A DNA stretch of 11,937 nucleotides from an uncultured Collinsella sp. (GTDB taxonomy: Bacteria > Actinomycetota > Coriobacteriia > Coriobacteriales > Coriobacteriaceae). Location: assembly GCA_934654765.1 (NCBI GenBank), contig CAKUGX010000050.1, positions 1 through 11,937 on the forward strand. The letters are read 5' to 3'. The number at the start of each line of letters is the position of its first letter. The stretch's first letter is position 1. Below the pieces are notes generated by a model that was given only the letters and a program-made list of their open reading frames with translations, was not told the origin of the DNA and made no database searches. Below, in pieces: positions 1 to 6,724 of the stretch. The position numbers and the translations under genes are program-made.

Positions 1-1022
1 GCAGCAACCCACTCGTCCGCCTCGATCGCGCGGGCAACTTCGGACATCGTGGCAGCAAACGCCTCAGCATCGCCGGCGACGGCACGAACGACCGCGGGAA
101 TCTCAAACGTGCTAGCAGCGGCAGCAGCGCCACCCTCGTCACCGATCAGTGCCAAGAAACGGTTCTGCATGGCGGTGATGCCGAGCGCGCCCAGCGCCGC
201 GGACACCTCATCGGCAGAAAACGCCGGGAAGGACGTCGCCTCAAAATCGAGCTCAACGGGCGCATCGGTGCGGATGGTTGCGACCTTGCGGCTCAGCAGG
301 GCATCGGCGATGTGTGCGCGCAGGTTCTCGCCCATCTTGCCCTTGACCTCGTCGGCATGCGCGATAACTTCGTCCAGGCTGCCGTACTGCGCGATGAGCG
401 CGCTCGCCTTTTTGGGGCCGATGCCCGGTACGCCGGGAATATTGTCCGACGTATCGCCCTTCAGACCGTAAAAATCGGGCACGAGCGCCGGCGTGATGCC
501 GTGATACAGGTCATCCACGCTCTCGGGCGTCATGATCGCCACGTCGGACAGGCCCTTGCGAGTCGAGACCACGTTGACGTGCTCGGTCACAAGCTGATAC
601 ATGTCGCGGTCGCCGGTCACCAGCAGCATGTCGCAGCCGGCCTCCTCGCCCAAGCGCGCCATGGTTCCCAGGATATCGTCGCCTTCCCAGCCCTCAGACT
701 GCAGAATCGGCACGTTGAGCGCACCGAGCAGCTCCTTGATCATAGGGAACTGCGCATGCAGGTCGGGATCCATGGGCGGGCGCTGCGCCTTATACTGCGG
801 CAGCATCTCCATGCGCACGCGCGGCTTGCCTTTATCAAACGCCACGACCACACCGTCGGGGTTAAAGGCATCGATCATCTTGAGGAACATGTTCAGAAAA
901 CCAAAGATCGCGTTGGTGGGGCGACCGTCCGGCGCGTTCATGGTCGGCGGCACGGCGTGGAAGGCGCGGTGCATGAGCGAGTTGCCGTCGATGACGGCAA
1001 AGGTACGGCGCTTGTCAGACAT
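1..1022 (-). CDS. polA: DNA polymerase I, N-terminal part (5' nuclease domain), partial
   Basis: The reverse strand from an ATG at 1022 is open to the window edge, giving about 340 residues that begin MSDKRRTFAVIDGNSLMHRA. This is the FEN-like 5'-3' exonuclease domain of PolA, which removes RNA primers and damaged flaps in replication and repair. Metal-binding acidic residues are visible in order: D12 (IDGNSL), D63 (FDKGKPRVR), E113/D115/D116 (EGDD), D138/D140 (TGDRD) and D190/D193 in GDTSDNIPGVPGIGPKKA, the helix-hairpin-helix DNA-binding signature. The start has a GAGG Shine-Dalgarno about 8 bases upstream, and MSDKRRTFAVIDG fits the family N-terminus. From about residue 290 the chain moves into the less conserved region before the 3'-5' exonuclease-like domain; the polymerase domain lies outside the window. 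It is divergent from the aminopeptidase gene. Length alone does not exclude a free-standing 5' nuclease, but the chain running beyond 310 residues favours full PolA. Confidence 0.93.
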   Translation of the reverse strand, partial: MSDKRRTFAVIDGNSLMHRAFHAVPPTMNAPDGRPTNAIFGFLNMFLKMIDAFNPDGVVVAFDKGKPRVRMEMLPQYKAQRPPMDPDLHAQFPMIKELLGALNVPILQSEGWEGDDILGTMARLGEEAGCDMLLVTGDRDMYQLVTEHVNVVSTRKGLSDVAIMTPESVDDLYHGITPALVPDFYGLKGDTSDNIPGVPGIGPKKASALIAQYGSLDEVIAHADEVKGKMGENLRAHIADALLSRKVATIRTDAPVELDFEATSFPAFSADEVSAALGALGITAMQNRFLALIGDEGGAAAAASTFEIPAVVRAVAGDAEAFAATMSEVARAIEADEWVA

Positions 1023-1116
1023 ATTGAATACCTCGCTTTGGGCTGGGCACAGTTTGCTCACACCAGTTTACACGCTCCCCGCCCCACGGCCACCGCACAT
1101 CAGGCTTCCCTGCCGC

Positions 1117-1139
1117 CGCGGGCCCGCGCGTGATACGAT
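1117..1139 (+). promoter_or_regulatory. Possible extended -10 promoter of the aminopeptidase gene, with adjacent palindrome
   Basis: TGATACGAT at 1131-1139 reads as an extended -10 (TG-N-TACGAT) about 50 bases before the aminopeptidase ATG. No convincing -35 is seen. Directly upstream, 1117-1128 is the 12-base perfect palindrome CGCGGGCCCGCG, which could be an operator or simply GC-rich chance. A weaker TAAACT on the other strand (1070-1065) could be the -10 for polA. Confidence 0.35.
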
Positions 1140-1188
1140 GGCTCACGGTACATCAACCAGCACGATCGATCCGAAAGGAGCCTGCGTC

Positions 1189-2586
1189 ATGGAGCGTCCC
1201 TGCGCATGGAAAAAGTACACGCCACAGCAAATCGAGGAGCTCGAGGAGCTTTGCCGCGGCTATAAGCAGTTTTTGAGCGAGAACAAGACCGAGCGTCTGT
1301 GCGTCAAGACCGGCATCAAGATGGCCGAGGAGGCAGGATACGTCGACCTGGAGACCGTGATTGCCGAGGGTCGCGAGCTCAAGGCAGGCGACAAGGTGTA
1401 CGCCGCCAACCACGGCAAGGATCTTATGCTCGTCAACCTGGGCTGCGCCCCGCTCGAGCAGGGCTTTAACATCCTGGGCGCCCACGTGGACTCGCCGCGC
1501 CTGGACCTTAAGCAGAATCCCGCCTTCGAGGCCGGCGACATGGCCTACCTCGACACGCACTACTATGGCGGCGTCAAGAGCTACCACTGGGTGGCCTCCC
1601 CGCTCGCGCTCGTGGGCGTCATCTGCAAAAAGGACGGCACCACCGTCGACATCAACATCGGCGACAAGGCGGACGACCCGGTCTTTACCATCTCCGACCT
1701 GCTGATCCACCTCTCGAGCGAGCAGATGTCCAAGCCCGCCAAGGACGCCGTCGACGCCGAGATCCTCGACGTGATCGTGGGCGGCCGCCCCGTCAAGTTT
1801 GACGAGGACGACAAGGACGCCCCCAAGGAGCCCGTCAAGCAGATGTTCCTGGATATCCTCAAGGAGCAGTACGACGTCGAGGAGGAGGACTTCCTCTCCG
1901 CCGAGATCGAGGTCGTGCCCGCCGGCCCGGCCCGCGACATGGGCCTCGACCGCTCCATGATCTTGGGCTATGGCCACGACGACCGCGTCTGCGCCTACCC
2001 CTCCATGCTCGCCCAGATCAACGTCGCCAACGTGGAGCGCACGAGCATCACGCTCATCGTCGACAAGGAGGAGATCGGCTCCGTGGGCGCCACCGGCATG
2101 ACGAGCCGCTTCTTCGAGAACACCGTCGCCGAGATCATGACGCTCGCCGGCGAGGACAGCCCGCTGGCCCTTCGCCGTGCACTCGCTCGCAGCCGCATGC
2201 TCTCCTCCGACGTGTCCGCCGGCTTCGACCCGGGCTACGCCGGCAAGTTCGAGACCAAGAACGCAGCCTTCATGGGTCGCGGCCTGTGCTTTAACAAGTA
2301 CACGGGCAGCCGCGGCAAGGGCGGCTCCAACGACGCCGACGCCGAGTACGTGGCCCTCATCCGCGACATCATGGACGAGGCCGGCGTGGACTTCCAGACC
2401 TGTGAGCTCGGTCGCGTCAACGCGGGCGGCGGCGGCACCATCGCCTACATCATGGCCAAGTACGGCATGAACGTCATCGACTCCGGCGTTGCCGTCCTGT
2501 CCATGCACGCCCTGTGGGAGGTCGCCAACAAGGCCGATATCTACGAGGCCTACCGCGGCTACAAGGCCTTCCTCGAGCGCGCCTAA
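1189..2586 (+). CDS. M18 family metallo-aminopeptidase (aspartyl aminopeptidase type)
   Basis: A 465-residue protein of the M18 family: dinuclear-metal, cytosolic exopeptidases that release N-terminal, often acidic, residues in peptide turnover. The expected elements are visible in order: HVDSPRLDLKQNP with H99 and D101 as metal ligand and neighbour, GHDDR (D264/D265) with the bridging Asp, DKEEIGS with E294/E295 (catalytic base and ligand), SSDVSAGFDP with D341, and near the end GVAVLSMHALWE with H440. Length matches the family (about 430-480). The open frame runs upstream to 601, but that part is antisense to polA. The ATG at 1189 follows GAAAGGAG by 8 bases and gives the normal N-terminus MERPCAWKKYTPQQ. 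Codon use is strongly biased (AAG, GAC, GTC, CTC), suggesting high expression. Clostridial apeA-like proteins are the probable nearest group; substrate preference cannot be read from sequence. Confidence 0.93.
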   Translation: MERPCAWKKYTPQQIEELEELCRGYKQFLSENKTERLCVKTGIKMAEEAGYVDLETVIAEGRELKAGDKVYAANHGKDLMLVNLGCAPLEQGFNILGAHVDSPRLDLKQNPAFEAGDMAYLDTHYYGGVKSYHWVASPLALVGVICKKDGTTVDINIGDKADDPVFTISDLLIHLSSEQMSKPAKDAVDAEILDVIVGGRPVKFDEDDKDAPKEPVKQMFLDILKEQYDVEEEDFLSAEIEVVPAGPARDMGLDRSMILGYGHDDRVCAYPSMLAQINVANVERTSITLIVDKEEIGSVGATGMTSRFFENTVAEIMTLAGEDSPLALRRALARSRMLSSDVSAGFDPGYAGKFETKNAAFMGRGLCFNKYTGSRGKGGSNDADAEYVALIRDIMDEAGVDFQTCELGRVNAGGGGTIAYIMAKYGMNVIDSGVAVLSMHALWEVANKADIYEAYRGYKAFLERA

Positions 2587-2600
2587 CCAACCCTTCATCA

Positions 2601-2665
2601 GTTGCGGTGAAATACGGACTAAACTGGCCCATAACCGGCCAAAACAGACCGTATTCCACCGCAAC
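2601..2665. repeat. 65-base near-perfect palindrome, possible terminator of the aminopeptidase gene
   Basis: Arms 2601-2617 and 2649-2665 are complementary at 16 of 17 positions. The single mismatch is A/C on the plus strand and would be a G-U pair in minus-strand RNA. Inside is a second stem (2625-2629 with 2637-2641, TGGCC/GGCCA). A T-rich stretch (TTCCTTTTT) follows at about 2667-2675, so plus-strand termination after the aminopeptidase is plausible, but the stem is far longer than needed. It lies only 25 bases before the yaaA start. Confidence 0.7.
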
Positions 2666-2689
2666 TTCCTTTTTGGCAGAGGAGAGTTC

Positions 2690-3499
2690 ATGTTCCAGGT
2701 CATCGTTTCGCCCGCCAAGCAAATGCGCGCGGCACAAGATGCTTTTGAAGTTCAGGGGATTCCGCCCTTTGCGCGCGAGACCGCCCAGCTGCACCATGCG
2801 CTCTTGGACATCGAACGAACCGAAGGCGACAGCGGCCTACAAGCTCTGTGGAACGTCAGCGACAAGCTGCTGGGCCCTTGTCTCGACATTTTGCATGAGT
2901 TCGAGCCCATCTTGGGGAACGGCGATCTCGACAATCCCGCACTCGCCCGTCACCTCTCCCCCGCCGTCATGTCCTATCGCGGCATTCAATACCAGAGCAT
3001 GGCACCCGAGGTGATGGATTCAGTGCAGCTCGCATGGCTGCAAGACCATCTGTGGATCCTCTCCGGCCTCTACGGATGCGTACGCCCCTTCCATGCCGTT
3101 GAACCGTATCGGCTGGAGATGGGCGCAAAGCTCGCCGTTGACGATGCCCAAGACCTCTACGCGTTTTGGAGCGACAAGCTCGCGCGGGCTATCGCCCCAG
3201 CAGGCTCAAACACCACGATCGTCAACCTCGCCAGCGTAGAGTATGCCAAAGCCGTTCTGCCCCACCTCACGGGCGACGCCACGGCCGTCACATGCCTCTT
3301 TGGCGAGGGTATCCGCAACGGCAAGCCCATCCAGCGCTCGACCGCCAGCAAAAAGGCGCGCGGCTCCATGGTGCGGTGGATGGCAGAAAACAAGCTCGAG
3401 GATGCAAGCGAACTTACCGCATTCAACATCGGCTATCGGCACATCCCCGAGCTTTCAGACAAAAACACCCTGGTTTTCATGAACGCGCAGGCACAATAG
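2690..3499 (+). CDS. yaaA: YaaA family (DUF328) peroxide-stress protein
   Basis: A 269-residue protein of the YaaA/DUF328 family. The E. coli member lowers free intracellular iron and limits Fenton damage during hydrogen peroxide stress, and structural work describes a DNA-binding fold. Family landmarks are present in order: SPAK at 7-10, SYRGIQYQ at 95-102, the signature SGLYGCVRPFHAVEPYRLEM at 125-144, NLASVEYAKAV at 179-189, and KKARGSMVRWMAE at 221-233. The length is close to the usual 250-260. The ATG at 2690 follows GAGGAG by about 6 bases and gives the family start MFQVIVSPAK; the open frame further upstream overlaps the aminopeptidase and the hairpin. Codon use is less biased than in the aminopeptidase, so expression is probably lower or induced. 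No peroxide-responsive operator is recognisable upstream. It may be read through from the aminopeptidase gene if the intervening hairpin does not terminate fully. Confidence 0.9.
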   Translation: MFQVIVSPAKQMRAAQDAFEVQGIPPFARETAQLHHALLDIERTEGDSGLQALWNVSDKLLGPCLDILHEFEPILGNGDLDNPALARHLSPAVMSYRGIQYQSMAPEVMDSVQLAWLQDHLWILSGLYGCVRPFHAVEPYRLEMGAKLAVDDAQDLYAFWSDKLARAIAPAGSNTTIVNLASVEYAKAVLPHLTGDATAVTCLFGEGIRNGKPIQRSTASKKARGSMVRWMAENKLEDASELTAFNIGYRHIPELSDKNTLVFMNAQAQ

Positions 3500-3522
3500 G
3501 CCCGCCGTTTCCAAACACCCCA

Positions 3523-4038
3523 TTACTCCGCCAAGCCATCGGCCTTTGCAATCTCGCTCGTCGAGCCATCTTGGTAGGTAATCTTAACGTGCTCTACGTC
3601 GGATACCGTAACGCCCGACGGAGGTTCAAGACGCCACTCCGTCAGAGCGATATCCATGGTCGTGGGCACATCGCCCTGATCTTTGAGCTTCACCATGAGT
3701 GTTTTGAGTGCCTCATCAATCGTCACGCGTTCGATTTCTTCACCCGGAATAGACCCGCCGCTCAACTGCAGCTGCACAAACTCGTCGCGCGGATACCAGT
3801 AGTCGCCCGGTGCGGCCACCGTGTTACCGCCAGCGACCTTCACCGTCATGATCGGCAGGCTATCATCAGCCTTGAACTCCCAGGCAGCGCCGCCGCGACC
3901 ACCAAACGTCCAGATACAAAAGGCAATCACCAGCACGGCAAGCACCGCAAAACCAATCGCGACAAGGCCATGGTGCGCACGGCTTTCCTCGGCCGATACG
4001 TCCCATTGCGTCTCTCGATATAGATGCTTGTCTTCCAT
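3523..4038 (-). CDS. Membrane-anchored protein of unknown function, one N-terminal TM segment
   Basis: A 171-residue protein I do not recognise. Residues 1-22 are charged and would be cytoplasmic; about 24-44 (GLVAIGFAVLAVLVIAFCIW) is one hydrophobic segment with no cleavage site evident; residues 50-171 would be extracytoplasmic. The outer part is rich in beta-forming and acidic residues (for example AGGNTVAAPGDYWYPRDEF and TYQDGSTSEIAKADG) and contains no recognisable catalytic motif. The frame is open upstream to 4722, but that part is antisense to thiC. The ATG at 4038 follows GGGGAGG by 5 bases (GGGGAGGCGAAC-ATG), a strong ribosome site, and places the TM segment normally. It ends 23 bases from the converging yaaA, and no terminator is seen between them. 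It shares a divergent promoter region with thiC. A role in the cell envelope is only inferred from topology. Confidence 0.75.
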   Translation of the reverse strand: MEDKHLYRETQWDVSAEESRAHHGLVAIGFAVLAVLVIAFCIWTFGGRGGAAWEFKADDSLPIMTVKVAGGNTVAAPGDYWYPRDEFVQLQLSGGSIPGEEIERVTIDEALKTLMVKLKDQGDVPTTMDIALTEWRLEPPSGVTVSDVEHVKITYQDGSTSEIAKADGLAE

Positions 4039-4071
4039 GTTCGCCTCCCCACAGGCACGCTCGTTAGGCCA

Positions 4072-4077
4072 ATCGTA
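4072..4077 (-). promoter_or_regulatory. Possible -10 of the membrane-protein gene
   Basis: Reading the minus strand, TACGAT sits 33 bases before the ATG at 4038, with no clear -35. It overlaps the region where the -35 of the opposing thiC promoter would lie, so the two promoters may interfere. Six-base matches arise by chance, hence the low confidence. Confidence 0.3.
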
Positions 4078-4089
4078 CCCATTCGAGCT

Positions 4090-4095
4090 ATACTT
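4090..4095 (+). promoter_or_regulatory. Possible -10 of the thiC transcript
   Basis: TATACT at 4090-4095 would start RNA at about 4102, just before the TPP riboswitch core. That is the expected arrangement. A matching -35 is not evident. Confidence 0.4.
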
Positions 4096-4108
4096 GAGCC
4101 CATTACAT

Positions 4109-4200
4109 AAACGGGGAGCTTGCAGGACAAGACGGCAGGCTGAGATTGGGCGCGCCCGCCCTGACCCGCAAACCTGATATGGGTAATGCCAACGAAGGGA
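4109..4200 (+). ncRNA. TPP riboswitch (THI element) controlling thiC
   Basis: The conserved aptamer blocks occur in order: ACGGGGAGC (4111-4119), CTGAGA (4140-4145), TGACCC (4162-4167), AACCTGATATGGGTAATGCC (4171-4190), and AACGAAGGGA (4191-4200). The P2 strands CGGG and CCCG pair. P3 is GCTTGC (4118-4123) with GCAGGC (4135-4140). An extra small stem, GGGCG (4148-4152) with CGCCC (4157-4161), is inserted after CTGAGA, a position where the family varies. The terminal GAAGGGA is also the only good Shine-Dalgarno for thiC, 9 bases before its ATG, and no terminator stem follows. This points to translational control: bound thiamin pyrophosphate would hide the ribosome site. I could not fit a convincing P1 5' strand by eye. 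Confidence 0.93.
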
Positions 4201-4209
4201 GCCGTGCCA

Positions 4210-5544
4210 ATGAGCACACAGACCGAGCCCAAGCTCGTCACGCAAATCGACTTCGCCCGTGCCGGGCAGATCACGCCGCAGATGAAGGAAGTCGCCGAGC
4301 GCGAGCATCGCGACCCCGAGTACATCCGCGAGCGCGTGGCCGACGGCCGCATCGCCATTCCCGCCAATATTGTGCACATCAAAAAGGGCATGCGCGCCTT
4401 TGGCGTCGGTGAAGGCCTGTCCACCAAGGTCAACGTGAACTTGGGCATCTCGGGCGACAAGGCCGATGCCGCCGAGGAATGGAAGAAGGTCAAGATCGCC
4501 GAGGACTTTGGCGCCGACGCCATCATGGACCTCTCCAACTCGGGCAAGACGCGCCAGTTCCGCCAGCAGCTCATCGACGAGACGCCGCTCATGGTAGGCA
4601 CCGTCCCCATGTACGACGCCATCGGCTACATGGAAAAGCCGCTGGTCAAGCTGACCAAGGACGACCTGCTCGAGGTCGTGCGCGCGCATGCCGAGGATGG
4701 CGTGGACTTTATGACCATCCACTGCGGCATCAACAAGTCGGTCATCAAGACCTTTAAGGAGACCGGCCGCCTGATGAACATCGTGAGCCGCGGCGGCTCA
4801 CTGCTGTTTGGCTGGATGGAGGTCACCGGTAACGAGAACCCGTTCTATGAGTTCTACGACGAGTTGCTCGAGATTTGCCACGAGTACGACGTGACGATTT
4901 CGCTCGGCGACTCCTGCCGCCCGGGCTGCCTCTACGACTCCAACGACGCCACCGAGACCGCTGAGATGATCGAGCTGGGCAAGCTGTGCAAGCGCGCTTG
5001 GGCCGCCGGCGTCCAGGTCATGGTCGAGGGCCCGGGTCACATGGCGCTCGACGAGATCGCCGCCAACATGAAACTGCAGAAGCGCCTGTGCCACAATGCT
5101 CCGTTCTATGTGCTCGGGCCGCTGGTGACCGATATCGGCGTGGGTTACGACCACATCACCGCTGCCATCGGCGGCGCCATCTCCGCCAGCTCCGGTGCCG
5201 ACTTCCTGTGCTACGTGACACCGGCAGAGCACCTATGCCTGCCCAACGCCCAGGATGTGCTCGACGGCCTCATGGCCACCAAGATCGCCGCACACGCCGC
5301 AGACATCGCCAAGAAGGTGCCCCACGCCCGCGACATGGACGACAAGATGGGTCAGGCACGCCGCAAGCTCGACTGGGACGCCATGTGGAAGTGCGCGCTC
5401 GACCCGGTTACCGGCAAGAAACGCTACGAAGAATCCCCCGCCGCCACCGAGGGCACCTGCACCATGTGCGGCAAGATGTGCGCCGTCCGCACCGTTAACA
5501 AGGTGTTCGAAGGCACGACGATCGACCTCGGCATGGAGGACTAA
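4210..5544 (+). CDS. thiC: Phosphomethylpyrimidine synthase ThiC (short form)
   Basis: A 444-residue radical-SAM enzyme that rearranges 5-aminoimidazole ribotide into 4-amino-5-hydroxymethyl-2-methylpyrimidine phosphate (HMP-P), the pyrimidine precursor of thiamin. ThiC signatures are clear: NVNLGISGD (76-83), DLSNSGKTRQFRQ (107-119), IHCGINK (170-176), SRGGSLLFGWM (193-203), SLGDSCRPGC (231-240), EGPGHMALDEI (273-283) and GPLVTDIGVGYDHI (303-316). The 4Fe-4S ligands near the C-terminus are C417, C420 and C424 (CTMCGKMC). It lacks the long N-terminal domain of proteobacterial ThiC (over 600 residues) and resembles the roughly 430-residue clostridial/archaeal type. An ATG at 4186 lies inside the riboswitch and is not used; 4210 has correct spacing from the Shine-Dalgarno. 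Expression should fall when thiamin pyrophosphate is plentiful. thiD lies 178 bases downstream. Confidence 0.97.
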   Translation: MSTQTEPKLVTQIDFARAGQITPQMKEVAEREHRDPEYIRERVADGRIAIPANIVHIKKGMRAFGVGEGLSTKVNVNLGISGDKADAAEEWKKVKIAEDFGADAIMDLSNSGKTRQFRQQLIDETPLMVGTVPMYDAIGYMEKPLVKLTKDDLLEVVRAHAEDGVDFMTIHCGINKSVIKTFKETGRLMNIVSRGGSLLFGWMEVTGNENPFYEFYDELLEICHEYDVTISLGDSCRPGCLYDSNDATETAEMIELGKLCKRAWAAGVQVMVEGPGHMALDEIAANMKLQKRLCHNAPFYVLGPLVTDIGVGYDHITAAIGGAISASSGADFLCYVTPAEHLCLPNAQDVLDGLMATKIAAHAADIAKKVPHARDMDDKMGQARRKLDWDAMWKCALDPVTGKKRYEESPAATEGTCTMCGKMCAVRTVNKVFEGTTIDLGMED

Positions 5545-5635
5545 CTCGTCACCGGAGCCACAATCGGTAACATGGTGTTCGTCAATTGTTGACGTGTGAA
5601 CATTTGCTTACATTTGCGTAAAGATTGCATCGCCC

Positions 5636-5665
5636 GCCCGGGTTCGACATAGAGTCGGCCCGGGC
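5636..5665 (+). terminator. Hairpin between thiC and thiD, probable weak terminator
   Basis: GCCCGGG (5636-5642) pairs with CCCGGGC (5659-5665), and inside it CGAC (5645-5648) pairs with GTCG (5654-5657) around an ATAGA loop. Only a short T-poor tract (ATCTTTATAAT) follows, so termination after thiC may be partial. The thiD -10 begins five bases after the stem. Confidence 0.5.
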
Positions 5666-5670
5666 ATCTT

Positions 5671-5676
5671 TATAAT
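5671..5676 (+). promoter_or_regulatory. Possible -10 box of thiD
   Basis: A consensus TATAAT at 5671-5676 would start RNA at about 5683, 40 bases before the thiD ATG. The spacer and -35 positions fall in the GC-rich hairpin, and no TTGACA-like box is seen. TTGACG at 5589-5594 is too far away to pair with it. Confidence 0.4.
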
Positions 5677-5722
5677 GCTGGCTTAAAGACCCATTTGATT
5701 CCGACCGAACAAGGGAGCAAAC

Positions 5723-6553
5723 ATGGATCGCAGTAAGGTACCTGCCGTCCTGTCCATCGCAGGATCCGATTCCAGCGGTGGCGCCGGCATTCAGGCCGAC
5801 ATCAAGACCATCACGGCGCACCGCCTGTATGCCGAGACGGCCATCACCGCCATCACCGCACAAAACACGCTCGGTGTCACCGCCGTGCAGAATATCTCCC
5901 CTGATATCGTCGCTGCGCAGATCGACGCCGTATTTGACGATATCCGCCCCAGCGCCGTCAAGATCGGCATGGTTTCCTCTGCCGAGATTATCGAGGTTAT
6001 CGCCGACCGCCTGAGCGCCTGGAACGCGACAAACGTGGTCGTCGACCCCGTCATGGTAGCCACCTCGGGCGCACGGCTGATTGCCGAAGATGCCGCCGAG
6101 GCGCTCACCCGCCGCCTGTTCCCGCTGGCGACGGTTATCACGCCCAATATTCCCGAGGCCATGGCCCTGCTTGACTACGAGGTCGACTCCGAGCGCACAC
6201 AGCAAAATGCTGCCATGCTCCTCACCCGCCGCTTTGGTTGCGCATCCCTCGTTAAGGGTGGGCATCTTGTCAACGAGGCCAACGACGTATTGGCCGAACC
6301 CGCGTCACTCGATGACGAGGGCAACCATCTGGGCGATCCGCTCACCACGTGGTTCCGCCACAAGCGCATCGAGACCGACAACACACACGGCACCGGCTGC
6401 ACGCTTTCGTCCGCCATCGCCTGCGCGCTGGCCCAGGGCATGGATCTTGCCGATGCTGTAAACGCCGGCAAGGCCTACCTAACCGGCGCTCTCGCCGGAG
6501 GCTTTGACATGGGCAAAGGCTCTGGCCCCGTCAACCACATGTGGCAATATTAA
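5723..6553 (+). CDS. thiD: Hydroxymethylpyrimidine/phosphomethylpyrimidine kinase ThiD
   Basis: A 276-residue ribokinase-superfamily enzyme that phosphorylates HMP and then HMP-P to HMP-PP, the substrate joined to the thiazole by ThiE. Motifs: SIAGSDSSGGAGIQADIKTI (11-30) at the substrate and dimer site, TAQNTLGV with Q47 expected to contact the pyrimidine, VKIGM (79-83), VVVDPVMVATSG (105-116), TPNIPEA (140-146), LVKGGH (176-181), and the anion hole and catalytic stretch DNTHGTGCTLSSAIA (219-233) with C226. Length is normal (260-280). The start is supported by AAGGGAGC 6-8 bases upstream. It acts directly after ThiC in the pathway, but a hairpin and its own likely promoter separate the two. 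No thiE or thiM fusion is present, so the coupling step must be encoded elsewhere. Confidence 0.96.
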   Translation: MDRSKVPAVLSIAGSDSSGGAGIQADIKTITAHRLYAETAITAITAQNTLGVTAVQNISPDIVAAQIDAVFDDIRPSAVKIGMVSSAEIIEVIADRLSAWNATNVVVDPVMVATSGARLIAEDAAEALTRRLFPLATVITPNIPEAMALLDYEVDSERTQQNAAMLLTRRFGCASLVKGGHLVNEANDVLAEPASLDDEGNHLGDPLTTWFRHKRIETDNTHGTGCTLSSAIACALAQGMDLADAVNAGKAYLTGALAGGFDMGKGSGPVNHMWQY

Positions 6554-6569
6554 GATTTGCAGCCCAAAA

Positions 6570-6602
6570 CCGCCGCAAAGGGGACAGGCACCTTTGCGGT
6601 GG
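6570..6602 (+). repeat. Hairpin after thiD carrying a GGGGACAGGCACC core
   Basis: Arms 6570-6581 and 6591-6602 (CCTTTGCGGTGG) pair at all 12 positions in plus-strand RNA, one being G-U, around a 9-base loop. No T tract follows, so a classical terminator is doubtful. The GGGGACAGGCACC core (6581-6592, with flank) resembles a motif I recall as a dispersed extragenic repeat in several bacteria, some with REP-associated tyrosine transposases; that link is from memory. Confidence 0.6.
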
Positions 6603-6614
6603 CTCCCACAAACA

Positions 6615-6669
6615 TCTCGATCTGTAACAGTTAGAGCCCATTTTTCAGCCCACCTGTTATAGATCGAGA
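6615..6669. repeat. 55-base palindromic element with 16-base arms
   Basis: Arms 6615-6630 and 6654-6669 match at 15 of 16 bases, and the exception is a G-U pair in plus-strand RNA. The 23-base loop contains AGCCCA twice (6635-6640 and 6647-6652), separated by TTTTTC. The element is more AT-rich than the genes beside it. Confidence 0.7.
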
Positions 6670-6682
6670 CAAACCAACGAAA

Positions 6683-6716
6683 CAAGCCACCACAAGGGTA
6701 CCTTTGTGGTGGCTTG
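6683..6716 (-). terminator. 34-base palindrome, likely terminator of the SGNH hydrolase gene
   Basis: Arms 6683-6695 and 6704-6716 are perfectly complementary over 13 bases around GGGTACCT. On the minus strand, just past the stop at 6725, the hairpin is followed by TTTCGTTGGTTTG, a moderate T-rich tract. Its position 8 bases after the stop codon fits termination. Confidence 0.6.
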
Positions 6717-6724
6717 GGGCCGTG

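Noticed and set aside
601..1188. In-frame upstream extension of the aminopeptidase frame
   Set aside because: It is antisense to polA, has no family similarity, and the ATG at 1189 has the ribosome site and the expected N-terminus.
1153..2718. 521-residue minus-strand open frame opposite the aminopeptidase
   Set aside because: Composition is the Gly/Val/Asp-rich pattern produced by the complement of a high-GC gene; no motif and a clear real gene on the other strand.
4186..4209. Earlier ATG for thiC
   Set aside because: It lies within conserved riboswitch sequence; the next ATG at 4210 is correctly spaced from GAAGGGA.
6570..6716. CRISPR array
   Set aside because: The hairpins differ from one another in sequence and there is no regular repeat-spacer pattern.
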